A stretch of DNA of 64,000 nt. Origin: Margaritifera margaritifera. Lineage: Eukaryota > Mollusca > Bivalvia > Unionida > Margaritiferidae. The stretch lies in the NCBI GenBank assembly GCA_029931535.1, contig JAQPZY010001232.1, forward strand, positions 1,054,001 through 1,118,000, in the 5' to 3' direction. A program made the position numbers and the translations under genes. The first letter of the stretch is position 1, and each line of letters starts with the position of its first letter. Under the pieces are notes generated by a model, which worked only from the letters and a program-made list of their open reading frames with translations, was not told the DNA's origin and searched no databases. Below are positions 10,327-22,300 of the stretch, one piece after another.

Positions 10327-13300
10327 GTAAGTATGGTGTTATAGCCGCCAAAGAAGATGCAGTATAGTAATCAGTTATAGGAATTTTTAGTATCGTGTGG
10401 ACGCAGCATGCCGGGTGTTTTATGCACCCCCTCCCACTTTTTGTATAGATGGGTCGAAGGCAATTATACTTTAGTTACACAAGTATCAGCTTTTCCAAAC
10501 CGCTTACCGTCTTTTGGCCAAGTTTATCATAAGCGGAATGTGTATAATGGTTGTATTGATCCCGTTATAAATTTCGATTGATCGCTATTTTTATTCGATT
10601 TTTAAGTTACTGTTGGATGAGACATTTTTATCACAAATTCTAAATTTTCAAAGACGTGTTTGCCTTGTTAGCAGCTAAATCCTAAACTGAAGCAGAACTG
10701 TTATGAAAATGGCCTTGTGCTGCCAACATTTTGAACATGGACAAAACTGGCTATGCAGTGATCTCCCCATAAATTTTTTATAGCATCGGGGTCAACACAA
10801 AAGTGCCTGGTCATAAAAGTGAACAAATTAATATAAATGAAACAATACAAGAAATACATATACTTACATAGTATTCTTCATTTCCCCAAGTTAAAACATG
10901 ATTTAATGTCAAACTCATTTGTCTTTGAATTTAAATAAATGATATCCTTTGTTTCTTCACTTCCACATATATTTTGATTGCCACATTAAAATTAAAGTCC
11001 TTCTGTGTTAATTGTTATTAGGTAATTCAGCACCCTCTGTGTGAACCTGTTCCATAACCCATTCTTGATTCTCTTCATCATAGAGATTGACCTTTCAGTC
11101 TGAAAAAAAAAATGGAACATAAAATTTAATCATTGATGTACAAAAGATAAAAATTTTTTAGAGCTCATGACTTTATTAATTAATGAGTAAGCATAAGGAT
11201 CAAACTACTCTAGATATATTTATTCCAAATGTCAAAATCATAACATGGTTGTAAGTTCATCTGTGGCAATTATGAAACTTATAGAAAATAGATCAATGTT
11301 TGAGGTTATTTTGTTTCTGTTGGTAAAATGCAAGTTCCATTCATCCTCACATTTTACAGAAATTAATATGACAACGATCACAACTTTGACTACTGCTACT
11401 CTACTATAAAAACAACAGATATTATATTGTAATAGTGCCCAAGGAATTGCACCCTGTACCCCCACTGCTCTCCCCCCCCCCCCCCCGCCCCGCCCAAGTC
11501 TCACCTGTTTGTAACTGAGTAGATCAACTGAACCAAAATTTAGCAATATTGAAGACTTACCATCTGATCTAGCAATTTCCACCGAAGGATATGAAGTCTT
11601 TCGTCCAGTGTTCAACCCCATCCTTCATTTCTTGAGCTCTTACTATGGGGGAATAGCGCTCTCTGAATCGGAATCACCGTTGAATATTTTGCCACAGTAC
11701 ATATATCTGCACCTTTTTTTTGGTGTTTATATGTATCGCATTCTTTTATTACATAACTGGCCAGTTTCTTTAATCTATCGTGTCATTTCCATCTTGTCAG
11801 TGTTAGTCTCGTATTTTCTTGTGATAATGTGAATATTTACTAATTAAAGCAAGTTTTGACACGTGAGGAATAAATATTTATATAGTCAAACATGTCGATA
11901 GCAGCCACCCATGGGAAAAGGCCAAACTGACCTTTGTACACAGGTGATCTCTGTTTACAAGTTCACCTTTTACAATTGGTTTTTGAACAAATACCGTGTA
12001 CTGAATATCATTATCATTATTATTATTAATACTCTTATTATTTTGTTTTCAAGATTGTTCCATGTGTACTATTGAACAAAATCATAAAATACGCATATTA
12101 CGTTTTTCTCCCAAATTTATGTTCCACACAAGATTACTGTATCATGTTCACTTTAATCCATCCTATAAATTAAATCATCGCTGACTTAAAATAATCACCA
12201 ATCATTGTTTTGTGCACCATTATAAAGCAATAATTTTGCTACTGGTTGACAGCTTACATCTGATTGTAAAACAGAGGACTGGCTTTTTGGTTGGACAGTT
12301 TGTACAAGTTAGGCTTGGAAACAGTTGTTAGCGCTTTAAAAACGATATCTGGATGAGCAAGTTGCTCAACTATCCAAGATCAAAAGATGGTTGGCTTATG
12401 TGAGAAGTCTGTGATGAATAGGAAATCAAAAGAAGCCATATATGGCTATTCTTTGTGACCCATGAACCAAAACTTTGCATTTCTTTACAGACAAGTTTTA
12501 AATATTGAATGACTCCTGACCCTAACGAAAAGGGATGTAACTCGTATCTCTTCTCAAAGAGGAATTTTTTTCTTCAGAGATAGTTTTAATTCACTGACAA
12601 ATAGATGATTATATCAAACTATATCTGTCACACTGGCACAAAGGTGACTTCCATTTCTGCTGCAATAACATGACTTTTCCTACCATCGAGCAACCAAATC
12701 ATTTTGACCCTCTACCCTAATGATAAAACTGCCTCACTTTCAAATTTAACATATTGACACCTTTGAGTTACACTGTCAGCATGACTGGAGTATATTCTTA
12801 GCAAGATAATAAATGTTTGCCCATCAATTCACATGATAATGTTTTATCTAAACAATAACTTTCTTGTCAAGCAAAAATTTAGTTGGCATAGGTCACTGTA
12901 GATACGTGCCAGTGACCGTTTAAGGCAGGGAGAAACCGTTGTTTGGTTAAGAAACACCCGACTGCTGACTGGAAGGCAGGCGATCATTACATACAGGACA
13001 TTTATGTAGGAAATTTGCCAGGGGAAAATTAGAATGGCCGTTGTGAACAGGTCACAACTGATTAAAGGTGGTCATTAGGACAGGTTTATCAGTTACATTT
13101 TAATTGTAATATTTTGATGCATCATTGCTGATTTCAAGGTGATGAGATGATAATTGTTAAATAAATGGATACAATAAGTGTTCACAAATCCTTTACTTGT
13201 GAGTATATATAAATCGTTACAGTTTTGCTTTCATCATTGTTGATGTAGTTGATGAGATGTGTCTGCTATCTTGTCTACGCTAAAAAAAAGGAATTTCCTT

Positions 13301-16300
13301 AAAATATCCCATATTTAATTTTATCTTATTTTTTACTCATGTTAGGATATTATATTTTGGGGCAAACTCAAGTCGATGAAATGTTGCAAGCTCAATGAAA
13401 AGTCTTTATATCTTTATATTTATTTTTCAGCTGTCATCCTTGTATGATGTCAAACCACCAATCTCTCGGGCCAAGATGGCACATGTGACAAAGTGTGCCA
13501 TAAAGGCCATTAAATTCTACAAGCATGTGGTACAGAGTGTGGAGAAGTTTGTCCAAAAGGTAAATATCTGTTAGCATTTATATTGTTAGCTGTTTTGTGA
13601 AGAAATCTTTTGTTCCTACATAAAGTAAACATCAGGCAATTTTTCATTTATCCTTGCATTGCAGTGGTGCAGTTAATCCCCTCCACATTGAGACTGCACA
13701 GTGGATGTGAAAATCCGTAGATAATAACCATGTGACTCTGAATCACAGAGTGGAGAAGAGAAGTAATTTGACGTTTATTTGATTGCCTGTTAAGTAACCA
13801 ATAAAGTCTTGTCGGTTTTAATAGCCAGTGACTGGTCACTGGATAGTGTGACCATGCACTGCTGATTATGCAAGTGCTTCTTCTCATAGCTTCCCTGAGG
13901 CCTCTATGGTCGTGTTTTAGCGATCTTCTTGACCTGTTGGTATACAAGCCCAGGAAGTTACCACAGAGTAGGGACCTTCTGTTACAACACGGGGTTTCTG
14001 CTTCACAGCAGCCCCCATATTCTTCACCTTCATGCTTTGCTCATTGTTAGTGAATTATCCACCAGGTCAGTTTTAGAGCAAAGTTACTAAGTGCCTCACC
14101 CTGGATAAGAAGCTGCCCACTTCCAGGTTTACAATACAAAGCAGAGAATCTTATGTGATTAAGGCAGTATGAAACGTGTTATCATCGCTATGTAAGTGCA
14201 GTGGCAGATATGCTGCCATGGTGCACGAATCGTGCAAAATTTGTACAGATTTGCGCACTTGGAAAGCAGTGATGCACGATAACTCCCACAAATTAGTTTA
14301 AAGTCGCACATATAAAAATGTACTTCTCACAGTATAAAAATTTTATTTAACTGCTAACCCTTAAAGTGCTTCTCTCAGCATATGTCTTTAGAGTCTAGTA
14401 GCACTTTTCTCATTATCTGTCTTTTTCCGGTAGGCAACTGTTTGCACATCGTTCGGCTTGAAATAAACGGTTGTTAAACTAAATTTGATTGGCACATTGG
14501 GCCCTGGAACAAGCATTGTCAAGTTTTAACCTTGCATTCATGAAGAAAGTTTTACAAATGTATGTTTAAAGTAAGGGCCCGTTGAAAATCCAAAATGGCT
14601 GACTCTGAACATGGTTCATCTTCAGATGATGATTTAGTTTGACACATACTGGCCAATGATAGCGATGATGACAATGATTTTTAAAGTTTTGAAGTATATG
14701 AGATTATTGGAGCCCAGAAAGTGTTACTGGAAATACCAGTGAGTAATTTCAAACCTGAAAATGATGCTGGATACGAGTCTGATGTAGATGCTGGATGGAC
14801 ACAAACAGACGGCATGCTGGTCAACCCCCTATTAAATGGTCATTCGAAATTAAATGTCAAAAAAGCAGAATAGTAAGCCTAATTAAAGTACAGGCAATTT
14901 AAAAGTAGAGTGCAATTTTTCATTTCTTTTCTCAAACAGTTCTGCCTTGAGGGATCTTGTGCTACACAACTATATAGAACTCTAAGGGTTAAGATAAATT
15001 GTTTAAGTAACAATCTAAAAAGAAATTTAAAAAAAAGTAAGGATATTTATTTTTAATTAGAATAACTGTCTGAACAAGCTGACTATGGCATTGATGGACT
15101 TCAAACCCTACTACAAAATTGTGGAACAGATCAGAAATCTGGCATACATGTAGTAGTCAGCAAAGCACTGATTCAAGAAAGTGAAAGTTTGGCAGAGGTC
15201 TTGTTAGTGAAAAATATTATTTTTGAGCAGAGATATCCAAGAGACAATACCTATGAGCTGCTGAAAATTGTACATAACAACCATAAAGAACATTTTTCCA
15301 GCTTGTTCAATCTGGCTAAGCTAGCTGTGCATATGTGAAAGAGGGTTATCAGCACAGAACAATATTCATACACAGATAAGGAACAAATTAAGCTCAAAAA
15401 TGATCAACAGATTAATGCTTATACTAGAGGATACATCTTTTGAGGATTTTGATTTCAATAGAGCACGAAGAAAGAAAGAAAGATGGATAATTATGTGTTA
15501 GGTACATATTGAACTATGGCCATTTCCTCCTCCCCCTAATTCCCCCCCCCCCCCCCTTATTTTGGTGACAAGGGGGGAGCTCCCCTCTTTAGATAAAATT
15601 CTAGCTGCATCTCTGGATCTCTTGACTCTTCATAAGGTGTTATTCGATCAAGATACACCTCTCCCTCAATAACTTGCGCACAACGGGGTCCAAAAACATA
15701 GACCGCACTATAAGCGAGGACGCGAGTTACCAAGGGACCTAAAAAAAATTAAGAAGGGGATGCCATCAAGAAAGCCGCAGTGGGGGGGTAACGGGGCTGT
15801 TTAATGACTGAATACTTGTTTAATAATTACATTGGGAATAATTGTCAATAAAGAGCTTTTTTCTAATGTAGTTGTTTGCTTTTCTGTATAAATTACCTTT
15901 ATTTTCAAGATACCAAACCTAAGAAAGATTGTTAACAACATTAGTCCAACCGGTTTCAACAACACATGTATATGAAAACATTGTGTATTACGTCACTGCT
16001 TTTTTTTTTGTCGGTTCACAATCAAACAAGATTCCTTTTTTCAAAAACTAGGGACATTTATATTGTGAAACAAACGTGAACGTCGAAACTCTATTTATTT
16101 ATTGTTCTATTAATAAAATATGTGATTTCATATCAAGTAACAGTGAAACTTCGTCTCATCCTTGAGGAAATCCGTGAGTAGCAAGTTAGAAATTTTAAGT
16201 TCAATACAAACTCTGGAACTTGCTTCTCCATAATGAACTGTATCTGTAAAACAAAGCTTTTTATTCTCCAAGTACTCGTTTGGCTTGGTTGCCTTACTAT

Positions 16301-19300
16301 CTTTGATCACATTTGTAATTGAGTATGCTAATTGAAGGTAGTTTAATTATATTACTTAATAATATTTATAACAGTGCTCGATTGATCGATTGAAATGGGT
16401 TGACCGGATACACGGCCGTGACTGCTAGCTCTTACACAGGCAGGATTTGCACGCCTTAAAACTTTTCTGTTCTTCCACCCCCATTCTTTGATTTGATATA
16501 AAAGACATAATTAACGTGATAATAAAAAGCAGGTGTGCTATTAACTGAGTGTAACAACACAACAAATACTTCCCCAAGTTGGAGATTTTTAAAAAACAGT
16601 CAGCACTTAATTAAGTTCTCACGGAAACACTTGCGTCGATAGCTGGGTCGGTTGAATTATATTTTTCACGTTTGAATACAAGAGGGCATATTGCATTTAT
16701 GATGAATACACTGAAACCGAATTAAAAGATAGTTTAAAACACAAATTTCACTTGACAAAACTTATTTAAATTGGTATTTATTTTTAAAGTGTTGCAACCA
16801 GTAGGTGTTAGTGGCATTTTCATTGATCAAAATTTCGTTGAATATTGTTATTTATAGTGTACTGAGAATGTTGTTTGGAAAGAAAATTGAACAAAATATG
16901 TGACTTTTTATTAAAAGTTGATAATTTTATGATGTTGATTCAAATTTCCGGGTACTAACCACTGTTTTTGACGATAAAACAAGCAATATATCAAGGTTTC
17001 ATTTACTAATTTTGATCGCTATTTTTTTCACCTTCAACAAATAGGGGCCATTTTTTTGTTTTCATTTTCTAGTTTTAAAATATGGGTTCCATGTCTTACC
17101 CCGTGTTATAAACGGGGTTGCGAGTTGTCAAGGGAGCTGTATATTTGGATGTCTGCAGTGATGCTGAGATGCTCGAAAATCTCCGTTCATAATGACTCAC
17201 AAGTGTAACAAATCAACACTTGCTGTAACGGCAAGTTGATTCCCACAAGCACTTACATACTGACATTCAACTGTGCCACTTTGCCTACATAAATCAAAGC
17301 TGGGTTCTTGAACATCCCTGCCGACTCTTTCATTCCTAATCCATTGTGGTGTATGCTACCAAAACCCATGCTAGCAGCTACCCAAACTGAGAGTGAAGTC
17401 GATAATTCAAATAATCAATGTGACTGTGTAGCAGTTAGGACACCTAATGCTACAAATGAAAAACCACAAAAATTCAGCCCACAGAAAGAGCAGCAAACCA
17501 CTGGCCCTAGTGAACATAGAATCAGTGTGCCACATAAGAATTCCCAACTCTACTACCAGAAGCCAATTAAATCTGGTCCATGAAAAGAGCAGCAGACTGC
17601 TGGTGCCAGTGGTAAGGCAATGCTTTAAACCCTCAACATCAAAAATAGGATTTAAGAATCTACTAGACTTTCACAGCTTCAATACATGTATGAATTTGAA
17701 TTGCCCAGATGAACGATATAAGGTCCCCATGGGTCTCTTGTTATCTTCATGCATTAAATGCCAAAACTACGATTTCTTAAGTTTTAATTAGCCCTCCATA
17801 ATTCTGTGATTGGACGTCAAAAGAAATCGTACATTATCCAATCTGATTAAAATCAAGATATACTTGTAAAGCGTAGATCTGATGGTCACCAATACAAGGT
17901 CATATTCTGGTGACCTTGTGATTCACCAGTCAAATCACATCTTTCATATTTCTGAAACTGAAAAACATCATTTGGAGCATATCATTACTTGTGACAACTC
18001 TTCCTAAAACACAATGCAACTCTTTATCTGATAAGGAAGTAAAATTAAGTGGACCTGAAATTCCAAAGATTACCAGAACATGAACTTTTCTTGGTGTCTA
18101 TCAGATCTCCTATATGTCAGAGATCTTGATTTTAATCAGCTTGTCCATTATCTTGATGAAAACTATTAAATGTTCATTTATTTTGAATCAACTATATATT
18201 TTCCATATCAGGCAATAAGCAAGCTCCTATAGAAAGAGAATGAGATAACTATTTGAACCTGTTTTGCTTTCATTTGTGTGTGAACATGATCTTTTTTACA
18301 GAATCCGTTTGACCTTTATGTATTTTTAAAAGCAGGTAGTACAACATATCACTGACTTTACATTATTTAGAAATAATAAATTGCCATGAACTTCAAGATA
18401 AGTGCATTAATGCATCTGTAGGTTTCTGTCATGTAGTATTTAAAAAATCAGTAATCTACATGCTGTACACAGTATCTAGTATTAATAAAGTTCACGGATC
18501 ATTGGCATTATGTTAATGGTATCTTAAATTTGATTTGGAAAAATCAAAAACTATGTCCAGGGCTGAGCAAATCCCATAGCCCGACGTCCCGGACTAGTCA
18601 TTTTTGAAGTCGGGCAAGTAAAATTTTCCAAGTCGCTAGTCCAGGACAAGTGCTTTTTAAAAAAGTCGGGCTAGTCCTTATTTTTGTGCTTTAATCACTA
18701 TAGCTACCTTTATTTGGCCAATCGTGCCCTCCGGGCGTACTGAATACTTGATTCTACCACTCTTCGTGTATACATTTACATCCTGTTACCGCTTGATTGC
18801 ATATTGGGCTAAGCGACCAAATTATCGGCAAATCAAAACACGTCAAACAAAAGAAAGCCAGTATGATCAATTAGCAGTGTTTTAAGCGGCTTTGTTGCAT
18901 TGAGTTTACTCAAGCCATATTATCACGAGCGGCTCACTATGATTTTAATCCAGCGAGTCAGTGTAATTAAATTAATGAAAGGTACTTTACCGACATCAGT
19001 GTTGGTTTCTTTTATGAACTGATTAAATGACAGTAATGATTCTTTAATTTTTAATTGATTATACAGATGATTAACTTCCACGTGCGATATTGCGTTTGAA
19101 GCGAAACAATTACGCTAATTAATGAGCTGTCTCTGTTCGTATTTAAAAGAGAAAATGTATGTTATGATCACTTTAGAAGTAGTTGTCGAGCAAGCTGATA
19201 GTTACTCTGTGGATAAAATGAGTTTGCTAAATTATTTTCGCAAGGAAGGTAATAACAGAGATTCGGAGAAGGAAAATTTTGTTGAAAGTGGAAGGATAAA

Positions 19301-22300
19301 ACGTAAGACTGATACTGAGTGTGTGGTAGCTATTCCTCCAAAGAGACATAAGCAACAATCTGTGATGGCAAAAAATGTCAAATATGACACTACTAAGAGA
19401 CAGAGAATTCTTGGAACACTCTTAGTGAATACTCCACCTAGTCTCAGTCAATTTTGCAAACTATTAGAAATCATGTTTGTTATAAGCCCATCCACTGCTG
19501 AGTGTGAACGAGGATTTAGGTCAATGAACTTAATCAAGACTTCTTTAAGGAATTCCTTAAACCAAAAAAGTTTACAAATGCTAATGAACATTTCCGCAAA
19601 TGGACCAGAGCTTGAGGACTTCAACTCAGACACAGCTATCAACTGCTGGCTTAGTGCTGGTGCAGGTGGCAGACATATACATGGACATTTTTTCAAATCC
19701 ATCAGCTAAAACATATATACATGAACCTGAAGAAGCCAAATGTATAACAACCAATGTTTTTGAAAAATTCAATTCTTTTAAGAAATAATTATGTTGTATA
19801 TTATTTCGTTTGTTTTTTCTATGGATTAAGTACATACATCTCATAAAATCTCGGCAAGTGATTACCATTTTGGGACCAGTGAAGAGTAAGGTGGGACTAG
19901 TGAAGAGTAAGGTGGGACTAGTGAATTTTCTGAAACCACTTGTCCTGGACTAGTGGTTGAAAAAAAAATTTGCTTAGCCCTGATGTCCATTAATTTATAA
20001 GAGCAATGACATAGATAACCTCTCTACTATGCACTCTCTCTCTCTCTTTTTGAATGAAACCCTCGAGTGCTTGATTGCCAGGGTTATAAACAATAGACCA
20101 TGCCCACTTTATTTACACCACCTTGTCTCCATGGTGATTGACAGGGGCAAGTCTGTAAGAATATGTGGTGTGAAGAGATTTTCTCTGCTTGAAGCACCTG
20201 GAACTCCATTTGAACACCAGAGATGCTGGAGGTTTTCTTGATGCTCTCCATGCTGTCTCCACCCCCACTGCGATGCATGGAGAAATGAAAAATCACAAGA
20301 GTGTACTGTATTAACAGGAGTTTTTTTATGGATTTGATATGAATTTTTTACAGAACACAAATAATTACTAGAGAGCAAAAGCTGTCCTACTTAATAGATA
20401 AGTATTTTTAAGAGAATTTTTGTGTTCATTCCCATAGAGAGACAGTTGAGGGTTCTTTTTCTTAATGCAGTCTCCACCCCCACTGAGATGCATGGAGAAA
20501 TAAAAAATCATGGGAACTGTAATGTATCGACAGAGAAAAGAATTTTGATGGACTTGTCTGATTTTTCTCCAGAACAAATAGTCAGTGGAGAGCAAAGCTC
20601 TCCTACTTTGTTGATAAGCAAGTTAGAGAATGTTTTGTTCCTTCCCACAGCATTGCCATACATGTACTACAGTATATAATTCACTTGGAAAAATTGTCCA
20701 CACTTGTTTCAAAAGCAGGGCTCGAAAGTAACTTTTTTCAATACTAGCAGCAGTTGATAGTTCTAATATTTACAGTTAGCAAAAATCAACCTATTTTAAA
20801 TGTCCTAGCATAGTGAATAAAATTTTAGTTTGAATACAAAATATCACTAGCAAGAAACTTGTAATTATTTTCTTTTAGCAAGCAATTTACTAATTGTAAC
20901 TATCAAAATACGACACAAAAATGTTTATATCATAAAACTTATTAACATGGACTTAAACCTTATGAAATTCAAGTCCATTGACACAAGCTGGATAGAGTTT
21001 GCAATAGATGTAATTTTGTGTTCTCAGACATTGTCAGTAATTTTGTGCTCTCAGACATTGTCATTACAGGATAATGTATATTTTTTTAAAGGAAATTAAA
21101 GATCAGCACATCCATAAACATAATTTCTTAAAAAGTAAAGTTAGTCCCTGTACTTAATCCTGTGTCCTTGTACTCAGTTTCACACTTGCTTTTGTGTAGT
21201 GATCTTTTTATTTATTTATCTTGTCTTTGTCACTTCAAGTAGCTACATTAGTTCTTTGATTATTCAAGACTGTATTTTCTTTCAGTGCAAGCCAGAGTAC
21301 AAAGTGCCAGGGCTGTATGTTGTCGATTCGATCGTACGACAGTCGAGACATCAGTTTGGACCAGAAAAGGATGTCTTCGCACCAAGATTCACCAAAAATA
21401 TTACTTCAACTTTTCAGAATCTTCTTAAATGCCCACCAGATGATAAGGTACTAGACTGGCATCAAGAATTTTTTATTTAAAAAAAAATATCACCAATTGC
21501 TTAATGTGAGATTAATTAATAATGTACAACTTTATTATGTAAAAGAAATGTCATGCCTGCATTAAACATTAGCAAAGCATAATGTATAGCCTTTTCAGTA
21601 GTTTCAGAAACAACAGGATTCTATGTTTAAGCTTTTGTCAGTCATGTAACATACATCATCGTGTGTGTGTAGCTTTGTTGACAGATAATAACACTGTGTT
21701 CCACAGGACCCTTGTTTTCGAATCATATGAAACAAAAGATGTTCTCTTGGATCAGTGCATGCTAAGGGTTGTGTCCAAAAAGGGTGAAGAATAAAGCATG
21801 TTGAAATGGATTGAACTATTTACTTAAGTCATTAACATCATGGTCTTAAGGCCAAGTGAGCATTTGGTATGGTTCTGTGTCCAGCTTGTGTTGTCTGTCC
21901 ATGCATCGTGCATCCGGCAGCAATTGTTGTTTTCAACTTTTCTCAATAAACACTGAGCCATTTCAACCAAACTTGGAATCCTGGTATAAAGGCCTTTTAA
22001 GTTTGGACACAATTATTCCAATCTATCATCAAATATAGTCGCCTGTACTAAAAAAAAAAAATCTTTAAATAACTTCATTAAAAAAAAAAAATTAACCGAA
22101 TTTGACAGAATGTGATGGAAAGCATCTTGGCATGAAGGGCTTTGAGGTTTGTACAGATGATGCTGATTAGCCATCAATATGATAAACCTCTTAATGACCT
22201 CTTGAAAAAAAAAACACGAGACAGAATTTAGCCAAATTTTACAGAAAGTATCCTGGTTCAAATTTGTACAAATTAGGTCGATCCACCATCAAATATGGCC

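Larger units (their letters stand above)
10327..13430 (+). other. SCAF8 intron 1
   Basis: 3.1 kb. It holds a homopolymer C tract (11471-11486), repeat copy 2 (11687-13376) and an inverted-repeat element inside that copy. No gene is seen. The minus ORF 11238-11621 has glycine runs from the C tract and no family motif. Confidence 0.8.
13560..21285 (+). other. SCAF8 intron 2
   Basis: 7.7 kb, the longest intron. It holds a piggyBac-like element (14358-14988), a hAT relic (about 15060-15500), paired GC-rich foldback sequences (15657-15745 and 17097-17145), a hAT-like element (18558-19982), and another hAT-like terminus CAGGGCTCGAAAGTAAC at 20717. 20000-20680 contains two diverged tandem copies of a ~230-bp segment (GTCTCCACCCCCACTG.GATGCATGGAGAAAT at 20257 and 20472). 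No host exon is seen. Confidence 0.75.

Noticed and set aside
11238..11621. 127-codon minus ORF with Gly-rich stretch
   Set aside because: The Gly run is the translated homopolymer C tract at 11471-11486. There are no family motifs, and the rest is AT-rich intron-like sequence.
5806..13376. Long terminal repeats of one retrotransposon with MANEA between them
   Set aside because: Blocks are interrupted and no gag/pol or primer-binding sequence lies between. The interval contains host exons of two genes.
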